A stretch of DNA of 6,653 nt from an uncultured Anaerolineaceae bacterium (GTDB taxonomy: Bacteria > Chloroflexota > Anaerolineae > Anaerolineales > Anaerolineaceae): NCBI GenBank assembly GCA_937920255.1, contig CALDSL010000169.1, positions 1-6,653 of the forward strand. Reading direction: 5' to 3'. How positions within the stretch are numbered: position 1 is the stretch's first letter; the number at the start of each line of letters is the position of its first letter. The notes beneath the pieces are model-generated. The model did no database searches. It was not told the origin of the DNA and worked only from the letters and a program-made list of their open reading frames with translations. Made by a program: the position numbers and the translations under genes. Positions 1 to 6,653 of this stretch are shown here, piece by piece.

Positions 1-35
1 TCATATGATTTGAATGACCTATATAACTTACCCTA

Positions 36-63
36 TTGGGGGTTACCGGATAGACTTTATGAT
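36..63 (+). promoter_or_regulatory. Candidate nifJ promoter
   Basis: TTGGGG at 36-41 and TATGAT at 58-63 are separated by 16 bases. The -10 matches consensus at 5 of 6 positions, the -35 at only 3. Transcription would start near 70 and give a leader of about 80 nt. Alternatives are TATAAC at 22-27, whose -35 would lie off the left edge, or a promoter outside the window. A perfect TTGACA occurs at 80-85, but nothing resembling a -10 sits 16-18 bases downstream, so I do not use it. Confidence 0.27.
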
Positions 64-103
64 TGAATGCCATGCTTTTTTGACATTTCGCACTGGACCG
101 ACC

Positions 104-119
104 GCGCTGTTTGCAGCGC
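104..119 (+). other. Hairpin in the nifJ leader
   Basis: GCGCTG at 104-109 and CAGCGC at 114-119 form a perfect 6-bp GC-rich stem with a TTTG loop, 20 bases upstream of the nifJ ribosome binding site. A pyrimidine-rich stretch with seven Ts (131-137) follows after a gap. It is not a classical terminator because the T-run does not abut the stem. It could be a leader structure affecting mRNA stability or elongation, or the remnant of an upstream terminator. Confidence 0.35.
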
Positions 120-151
120 TTCTTCTACCATTTTTTTACGGAGTGACCCTC

Positions 152-3757
<3,606 letters not shown>

Positions 3758-3768
3758 CTCGAAACAGA

Positions 3769-3813
3769 AAGACCTTGCCGGGGTGAAACCTGGCAAGGTC
3801 TTCTTTCTTTCTC
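3769..3813 (+). terminator. Intrinsic terminator after nifJ
   Basis: An 11-bp perfect stem (3769-3779 with 3792-3802) extends inward by one G-T and two G-C pairs to a GTGAAA loop. It is followed by a T-rich tail, CTTTCTTTCTC. It begins 12 bases after the nifJ stop codon. The C-interrupted T-tract may allow some read-through into the DHOD-like gene. I see no clear promoter between 3814 and 3917, so read-through may matter. Confidence 0.85.
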
Positions 3814-3917
3814 AGGCCGGCGCGGCAACGCAGCAACCACCCACAATGCCCGGCAACCGCAACCCCTCCGTCTGTGCGGAAGAAACCGATCGGAACACAA
3901 AATCGAGGAGATAAACA

Positions 3918-4925
3918 ATGGTTGACCTGAGCACTACCTATCTTGGATTGGAACTGAAAAACCCGCTGGTCGCATCGGCATCCCCGCTGTCCAAAAAAAT
4001 CGACACCGTGCGCAAGCTGGAAGAAGCCGGCGTTTCCGCCATCGTGATGTATTCCTTGTTTGAAGAACAGATTGTGCACGAAAGCCTGGCGCTGGATCAC
4101 TATCTGAACATGGGTACGGAATCGTACGCCGAGTCTGTCACCTACTTCCCTGACCTGGGGCAGTACAATGTGGGCGCTGAGGGTTACCTGGAGCACCTGC
4201 GCAAAATCAAGTCCAGCGTATCCATCCCGGTTATCGCCAGCCTGAACGGCATCTCCACCGGCGGCTGGATCGATTACGCGCAACGGCTGGAACAGGCCGG
4301 CGCCGACGCCATCGAACTGAACATGTACGATGTGCCCTCCGAGCCGGTATGGACCTCGCAGGAACTGGAAAAACGCTACGTGGATCTGGTGCGCGATATC
4401 CGCGCCCGCATTCATGTTCCGCTGGCGGTCAAGCTCAGCCCGTTCTTCACCTCGATCCCCAACGTGGCCACGCGGCTGGTGCAGTCCGGCGCGAACGGCC
4501 TGGTGCTGTTCAACCGCTTCATCCAGCCCGACCTGGACATCGAAACCCTGGAAGTGACCCCACAGCTTGAGCTGAGCACTTCGCAGGAATTACGCCTGCC
4601 GCTGCGCTGGGTGGCAATCCTCTCCGGCAAGATCGACGCCGACATGGCCCTGACCGGTGGCGTGCACACCGCCAACGACATGGTCAAAGCCCTCATGGCT
4701 GGCGCCAGTGTCACCATGGTGACCTCGGAATTCCTGGCCCACGGCATTCACCGCGCCACGGAGATGCTCTCCGATCTGGAGCAGTGGATGGAGCAGTATG
4801 AATATACTTCGGTGAAGCAGATGCGCGGCAGCATGAGCCAGAAAAACGTGCGTGAGCCGAACGCGTTCGAACGCGCCAACTATATGAAGGCGCTCACCAG
4901 CTACGACAACCGCATCCTGTACTAA
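3918..4925 (+). CDS. Dihydroorotate dehydrogenase-like flavoprotein, function unassigned
   Basis: The 335-aa protein has the length and motif order of an FMN-binding TIM-barrel of the PyrD family. KNPLVASASPLS near the N-terminus, SLNG (about 108-111), LAVKLSP with Lys172 (aligning with the FMN/substrate lysine of class 1 enzymes), and GGV (from 247) followed by MAGAS, the usual phosphate-binding end, are all visible. The catalytic loop differs. True PyrD has N-L-S-C-P-N (class 1) or N-I-S-S-P-N (class 2), with Cys or Ser three residues after Asn; here the segment is ELNMYDVP (133-140), placing Asp138 there. Pyrimidine synthesis is therefore doubtful. From memory, genes annotated as dihydroorotate dehydrogenase-like protein commonly neighbour nifJ, which suggests a redox role linked to ferredoxin or pyruvate metabolism; this is inference. 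The start has GAGGAG 7 bases upstream (3905-3910). The gene sits between two terminators, 160 bases after nifJ. Confidence 0.9.
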   Translation: MVDLSTTYLGLELKNPLVASASPLSKKIDTVRKLEEAGVSAIVMYSLFEEQIVHESLALDHYLNMGTESYAESVTYFPDLGQYNVGAEGYLEHLRKIKSSVSIPVIASLNGISTGGWIDYAQRLEQAGADAIELNMYDVPSEPVWTSQELEKRYVDLVRDIRARIHVPLAVKLSPFFTSIPNVATRLVQSGANGLVLFNRFIQPDLDIETLEVTPQLELSTSQELRLPLRWVAILSGKIDADMALTGGVHTANDMVKALMAGASVTMVTSEFLAHGIHRATEMLSDLEQWMEQYEYTSVKQMRGSMSQKNVREPNAFERANYMKALTSYDNRILY

Positions 4926-4954
4926 ACCGGCGACGCCTTCCTGATACAGCCGAA

Positions 4955-4982
4955 TTTAAAAAGATGTGGAGTGTGCTATGAT
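4955..4982 (+). promoter_or_regulatory. Candidate promoter for the 5018 gene, inside a terminator hairpin
   Basis: TTTAAA at 4955-4960 (4 of 6 to -35 consensus), a 16-base spacer and TATGAT at 4977-4982 (5 of 6), with an extended -10 TG at 4974-4975. Most of the -10 element fills the loop of the hairpin at 4957-4999. Transcription would begin near 4989 and leave about 29 nt before the start codon. Only 18 bases lie between the hairpin and that gene, so a promoter is needed here or upstream. Confidence 0.45.
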
Positions 4983-4999
4983 CACTCCACATCTTTTTA
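4957..4999. terminator. Perfect 17-bp bidirectional terminator hairpin
   Basis: Bases 4957-4973 pair without mismatch to 4983-4999 around a 9-base loop. The left arm begins TAAAAA and the right arm ends TTTTTA, so each strand has a U-tract, here part of the stem. It lies 31 bases after the DHOD-like stop codon and should end that transcript. The same symmetry could also act as an operator for a dimeric regulator, since it encloses a -10 element. Confidence 0.82.
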
Positions 5000-5017
5000 T
5001 TGTTAAGGTGGTTAGGC

Positions 5018-5740
5018 ATGGCATTTACCTTACCCGATTACTGGCTCCCGCGCCCCGCCGCGCCGCACACGCCGGACCTTGCCAGGGCATTTGACCGGCT
5101 GATCGATGCCGCCCAGGAGAGTGGCGCTGTGGACGCCCTGCCCTATGCGCTCGAGGCGCCCAAATGGCAGTTCCTGTGCCACCTGGCAGAGCAGCAAGGA
5201 TTTGTGCTGCACGGGTCGCCGGACGGCGATATTGAAGTTTTCGAACCGCACCAGTCATCAGACCTGCGCGCGTTTGGAGCGCAGAAGGCGATCTACGCGG
5301 CCTCGGATGGCATCTGGCCCATGTTCTTTGCCATCCTCGACCGCAGGGCGCATCCCACCAGCATCATCAACGCCTGCCTGCGGGTCGAGCATCCGCGCGG
5401 GAAGGTGGGCGCGCCACATTACTTCTTCTCCGTCCAGGGCGATACGCTGGCGCTCGACCCGTGGACGCCGGGATGGGTATACATCCTGCCCGGTGACAAC
5501 TTTTTCGACGAAGGCGAGATCCCCGGCGGAGAAGATACCTGGGTGCGCACCGCACAGGTGGCCAGCCTGCAGCCGGTAAGGCCGGTGGGGAAGCTGCTGG
5601 TGGAGCCGCGCGATTTTCCCTTCCTCGCGCAGGTACGCGCGCATGACGGCAGCCGGCTGGCCGAATATGCTCAGGCGATGGAACAGGGCATGCCCTGGCC
5701 GGATAAAGCGACCAGTATAGATGGAAACCAAAAAGCCTGA
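5018..5740 (+). CDS. Uncharacterised protein, possible ADP-ribosyltransferase-like fold
   Basis: The 240-aa product has no signal peptide or membrane segment and is probably cytoplasmic. I cannot assign it to a characterised family. The N-terminal 50 residues are helical in character, with PKWQFLCHLAEQ at 48-59. Next come FVLHGSP (62-68), an acidic DIEVFEP (71-77), FGAQKAIYAASDGIWP (86-101), FFAI, HYFFSVQGD (134-142), GWVYILPGDNFF (152-163) and VRPVGKLLVEPRDFPFL (187-203). A strand bearing His-Gly-Ser/Thr, then a strand with an aromatic-Ala motif leading into a helix, is how ADP-ribosyltransferase-fold proteins (PARP, DUF3990-like) begin. That fold is inference from motif order. His65 and Tyr93 would be the first two triad members and Gln180 a weak third. 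The start at 5018 has AAGGTGG 6 bases upstream (5005-5011); the earlier in-frame TTG at 5000 has no such site. The last codons and TGA lie inside a terminator. It is monocistronic. Confidence 0.85.
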   Translation: MAFTLPDYWLPRPAAPHTPDLARAFDRLIDAAQESGAVDALPYALEAPKWQFLCHLAEQQGFVLHGSPDGDIEVFEPHQSSDLRAFGAQKAIYAASDGIWPMFFAILDRRAHPTSIINACLRVEHPRGKVGAPHYFFSVQGDTLALDPWTPGWVYILPGDNFFDEGEIPGGEDTWVRTAQVASLQPVRPVGKLLVEPRDFPFLAQVRAHDGSRLAEYAQAMEQGMPWPDKATSIDGNQKA

Positions 5741-5769
5741 CAGGAAAACCTGCCAGGCTTTTTGGTTTC
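5724..5769. terminator. Shared bidirectional terminator overlapping a stop codon
   Basis: A 20-bp stem with one A-C mismatch (5740/5753) closes on an AAAA loop at 5745-5748. Five As in the left arm and five Ts in the right arm make it work on either strand. It contains the last four sense codons and the TGA (5738-5740) of the upstream gene, and lies 20 bases beyond the convergent infA stop codon. It therefore probably ends both transcripts. Confidence 0.88.
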
Positions 5770-5789
5770 AATAAGTTCGGGGATAAAGT

Positions 5790-6044
5790 TTATTCCGTCT
5801 CGTCAGGTCCAGGTTCGTTGGCTTTCTTCTGACGGTACACGATGCGCCCGCGGGACAGATCGTATGGAGATACTTCCACACGCACGCGGTCGCCCAGCAG
5901 GATGCGGATGTAGTACTTGCGCATCCGGCCAGACAGGTAAGCCAGAATCTCGTGCCCGTTATCCAGACGCACGCGGAACTGCGTGCCGGGTAACGCTTCC
6001 ACGATGGTGCCTTCTAGTTGGATCTTATCTTCTTCTTTGGCCAT
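5790..6044 (-). CDS. infA: Translation initiation factor IF-1
   Basis: IF-1 binds the A site of the 30S subunit with IF-2 and IF-3 during initiation. The 84-aa protein matches the single-OB-fold family along its whole core: MAKEEDKIQLEGT at the start, FRVRLDNGHEILAYLSG, then GRMRKYYIRILLGDRV and SPYDLSRGRIVYR, the most conserved part. Most bacterial IF-1 proteins end about residue 72, right after that arginine; here a hydrophilic, mainly acidic tail QKKANEPGPDETE follows. The ATG at 6044-6042 has AAGAGG five bases upstream (6055-6050). It is 63 bases downstream of rpsU with no terminator between them, so co-transcription is likely. In many bacteria infA sits in the spc ribosomal-protein cluster; here it does not, so it is either a relocated sole copy or a second copy. 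Confidence 0.97.
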   Translation of the reverse strand: MAKEEDKIQLEGTIVEALPGTQFRVRLDNGHEILAYLSGRMRKYYIRILLGDRVRVEVSPYDLSRGRIVYRQKKANEPGPDETE

Positions 6045-6064
6045 GAAAACCTCTTACTTCCGCC

Positions 6065-6090
6065 GTTCTGAAGGGGAACAGGCCCCGAAC
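6065..6090 (-). other. Possible hairpin in the rpsU-infA gap
   Basis: GGGG (6073-6076) pairs with CCCC (6083-6086) around a six-base loop. GTTC (6065-6068) pairs with GAAC (6087-6090), with a four-base bulge TGAA on one side. No T-run follows, so it is not a terminator. It could separate translation of rpsU from infA or act as an mRNA processing or stability element. This is seen only as pairing potential. Confidence 0.3.
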
Positions 6091-6107
6091 CGCAAGAACT
6101 ATACTGC

Positions 6108-6308
6108 TTATTCAGCACCGCGACCAGTCTGGCGGCGCTTGATGCGGCGGATCGCCTTCTTCTTCTCGACACGGCGCAGCTCACTCTTGGAGATGAACCA
6201 ACGCTTGCGGCGTACCGTGCTCAGAACACCGCTCTTAACAACCTTTTTGCGGAATCGCTTAAGCAGCTGATCCTGCGACTCATTCGGGCGTAACACTACA
6301 GAAGCCAA
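6108..6308 (-). CDS. rpsU: Small ribosomal subunit protein bS21, TTG start
   Basis: bS21 sits on the 30S platform beside the 3' end of 16S rRNA and helps mRNA binding at initiation. The 66-aa protein has the family pattern: VVLRPNESQDQLLKRFRKKVVKSGVL, split by positions as VVLRPNES (4-11), LLKRFRKKV (15-23) and SGVLSTVRRKRWF (26-38). A very basic tail KKKAIRRIKRRQTGRG follows. The usual length is about 57-71 aa. There is no ATG in reach. The start is TTG at 6308-6306, preceded at 8 bases by GGGAGGT (6323-6317), an almost ideal Shine-Dalgarno sequence; the next option, GTG at codon 5, would be much farther from it. The pairing of a weak start codon with a strong ribosome binding site and a long leader hints at translational control. 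It is the first gene of the unit with infA and is read away from the 5S gene. Confidence 0.96.
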   Translation of the reverse strand: MASVVLRPNESQDQLLKRFRKKVVKSGVLSTVRRKRWFISKSELRRVEKKKAIRRIKRRQTGRGAE

Positions 6309-6360
6309 TGCAACTCACCTCCCTTCTGTCAAAGGGTCTTCTCGTACCAGGCCGCGAAAC

Positions 6361-6392
6361 AAAAATCGGCTGCCACGCATACCGGCACCCGA
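6361..6392 (-). terminator. Terminator-like hairpin 2 in rpsU leader (possible attenuator)
   Basis: On the minus strand TCGG-G-TGCC (6392-6384) pairs with GGCA-G-CCGA (6374-6366) around a nine-base loop, with a single G-G mismatch. Five Ts (6365-6361) follow directly. This fits an intrinsic terminator of moderate strength located upstream of the rpsU ribosome binding site, so it could cause premature termination of part of the transcripts. Confidence 0.45.
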
Positions 6393-6395
6393 GCG

Positions 6396-6415
6396 AAAAA
6401 CCCAAAGGAGTTGGG
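6396..6415 (-). terminator. Terminator-like hairpin 1 in rpsU leader
   Basis: CCCAA (6415-6411) pairs with TTGGG (6405-6401) around the loop CTCCT, followed at once by TTTTT (6400-6396). Five base pairs make a weak terminator alone. Its loop carries the anti-Shine-Dalgarno-like bases, so pairing of this hairpin and pairing with the rpsU ribosome binding site would compete. Confidence 0.33.
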
Positions 6416-6531
6416 GGATCGTATGTCTCGGCGGCATCTGTGTGGCGGTCAACCTCCACGCGGTCGGATATGAACAAACTGGTAAAATGGCTGAAAAGGA
6501 TCTCGATGAAACGTATCCAACCAACGCAATT

Positions 6532-6560
6532 ATTATACTCTTGAAAGGCCAAATCGTCAA
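6532..6560 (-). promoter_or_regulatory. Strong sigma-70-type promoter for rpsU-infA
   Basis: Read on the minus strand, TTGACG (6560-6555, 5 of 6 to consensus), a 17-base spacer and TATAAT (6537-6532, perfect) make the best promoter in the window. Transcription would start near 6525. It lies between the 5S rRNA end and rpsU, so these genes need not depend on rRNA operon read-through. Confidence 0.85.
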
Positions 6561-6597
6561 TCGCTATGCGCAAATCGGCGGCGCAATGCGCTGGCCT
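6546..6597. repeat. Inverted repeat around the rpsU promoter -35
   Basis: AGGCCA at 6546-6551 and TGGCCT at 6592-6597 are perfect inverted copies. Between them TGCGC (6567-6571) and GCGCA (6581-6585) form a second, nested pair. The -35 hexamer lies between the left outer and left inner arms. It could be an operator, or a secondary structure of any rRNA read-through transcript. Short GC-rich repeats also arise by chance. Confidence 0.3.
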
Positions 6598-6606
6598 GTT
6601 AAATAG

Positions 6607-6612
6607 AAAAAA
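6607..6612 (-). terminator. T-run after 5S rRNA, probable rRNA operon end
   Basis: Six Ts on the minus strand (6612-6607) begin a few bases after the predicted 3' end of the 5S rRNA. The terminal helix of 5S, whose 5' arm lies outside the window, may serve as the hairpin. I see no separate full terminator stem between 5S and the rpsU promoter, apart from the loose inverted repeat at 6546-6597. Confidence 0.4.
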
Positions 6613-6614
6613 GT

Positions 6615-6653
6615 CTCTTGGCAATGACCTACTCTCCCAGGAAGTCGCCCTCC
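6615..6653 (-). rRNA. rrf: 5S ribosomal RNA, 3' end only
   Basis: The minus strand from the right edge reads into GGGAGAGTAGGTCATTGCCA (6638-6619). This matches the conserved 3' part of bacterial 5S rRNA, in E. coli GCGAGAGTAGGGAACTGCCA. The rest of the gene, and presumably 23S and 16S, lie beyond the right edge. The exact 3' end is uncertain by a few bases. The genes rpsU and infA follow in the same orientation. Confidence 0.9.

Larger units (their letters stand above)
6309..6524 (-). promoter_or_regulatory. Long structured 5' leader of rpsU-infA
   Basis: About 215 bases lie between the predicted start of transcription and the rpsU start codon. I find no gene with a ribosome binding site in them. 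Going 5' to 3' on the minus strand, the leader holds a hairpin at 6459-6442 (GTGG/CCAC and GG/CC around TTGA, with an A-G mismatch), two terminator-like hairpins between 6415 and 6361, and the Shine-Dalgarno sequence at 6323-6317. The element CTCCTTT at 6410-6404 can pair over seven positions, one of them G-U, with AAGGGAG at 6325-6319. Autogenous control by bS21 or attenuation is inference. Confidence 0.45.

Noticed and set aside
80..108. Perfect TTGACA at 80-85 as the nifJ -35.
   Set aside because: The bases 16-18 downstream are GC-rich (CGCGCT) with no -10 element.
14..151. In-frame extension of nifJ to an ATG at 14, adding 46 residues with a hydrophobic stretch that looks like a signal or membrane anchor.
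   Set aside because: There is no ribosome binding site at 14, the extension overlaps the likely promoter, the enzyme is cytoplasmic, and the start at 152 has a GGAG site and gives the family residue numbering exactly.
5000..5017. TTG start at 5000 for the 240-aa protein, adding MLRWLG.
   Set aside because: It touches the terminator hairpin and has no ribosome binding site; ATG at 5018 has AAGGTGG at good spacing.
6361..6525. A 6S RNA or other named housekeeping RNA in the rpsU leader, suggested by weak pairing of its ends and a final hairpin with a T-run.
   Set aside because: End pairing is only seven positions with two G-U pairs, and I cannot recognise the 6S bulge or another named family, so I report it only as an unnamed leader.
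6315..6560. Minus-strand frame of 81 codons through the rpsU leader whose TGA lies in the rpsU Shine-Dalgarno sequence, possibly a coupled leader peptide.
   Set aside because: The longest version begins in the -35 hexamer and is not transcribed in full; internal ATGs (such as the one before PPRH) have no ribosome binding site, and the composition looks non-coding.
6280..6624. Minus-strand 114-codon and plus-strand 78-codon open frames between rpsU and 5S.
   Set aside because: They overlap 5S rRNA, the promoter or rpsU, lack ribosome binding sites and look like no known protein.

Overview
The window looks like a chromosomal stretch from an anaerobic, fairly GC-rich bacterium. It carries a full-length one-polypeptide pyruvate:ferredoxin oxidoreductase, a dihydroorotate-dehydrogenase-like flavoprotein, an uncharacterised protein, and on the opposite strand the translation genes rpsU and infA, just downstream of the 3' end of a 5S rRNA. 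My best guess for the lineage is Chloroflexota, class Anaerolineae. That rests on a general impression of the proteins and gene mix, not on a search, so it is a moderate-confidence inference. I see no insertion sequence, phage gene, CRISPR array or tRNA.

Plus strand, 1-5769. A leader of about 150 bases precedes nifJ (152-3757, 1201 aa), whose TPP, pyruvate and iron-sulphur ligands are all present. A strong intrinsic terminator follows (3769-3813). Next is a DHOD-like gene (3918-4925) with its own good ribosome binding site. It keeps the FMN barrel, but the residue aligned with the catalytic Cys/Ser of true PyrD appears to be Asp. A 17-bp perfect hairpin (4957-4999) closes this unit, and its loop holds an extended -10 motif that probably serves the next gene. 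That gene (5018-5740, 240 aa) belongs to no family I can name with certainty. Its LHGS motif and the strands that follow suggest an ADP-ribosyltransferase-like fold. Its stop codon lies inside a hairpin (5724-5769) that also terminates the convergent infA transcript.

Minus strand, 6653-5790. The 3' end of a 5S rRNA enters at the right edge and is followed by a T-run. A near-consensus promoter (TTGACG, 17 bp, TATAAT) lies 55-80 bases beyond it. A leader of about 215 nt then precedes rpsU (bS21), which starts with TTG behind a very strong Shine-Dalgarno sequence. infA (IF-1 with an acidic C-terminal tail) follows 63 bases later, probably in the same transcript. The leader has two tandem hairpins, each followed by five Ts, and a CTCCTTT element that copies part of the 16S anti-Shine-Dalgarno tail and can pair with the rpsU ribosome binding site.

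How the genes work together: nifJ links pyruvate to acetyl-CoA and reduced ferredoxin, the centre of fermentative metabolism. The DHOD-like protein is probably a redox partner or accessory, since such genes are known to occur next to nifJ. rpsU and infA both act on the 30S subunit at initiation, and their position behind an rRNA operon fits growth-linked expression. The parts most worth a second look are the rpsU leader, the ART-like candidate, the promoter inside the terminator loop, and the altered active site of the DHOD-like protein.
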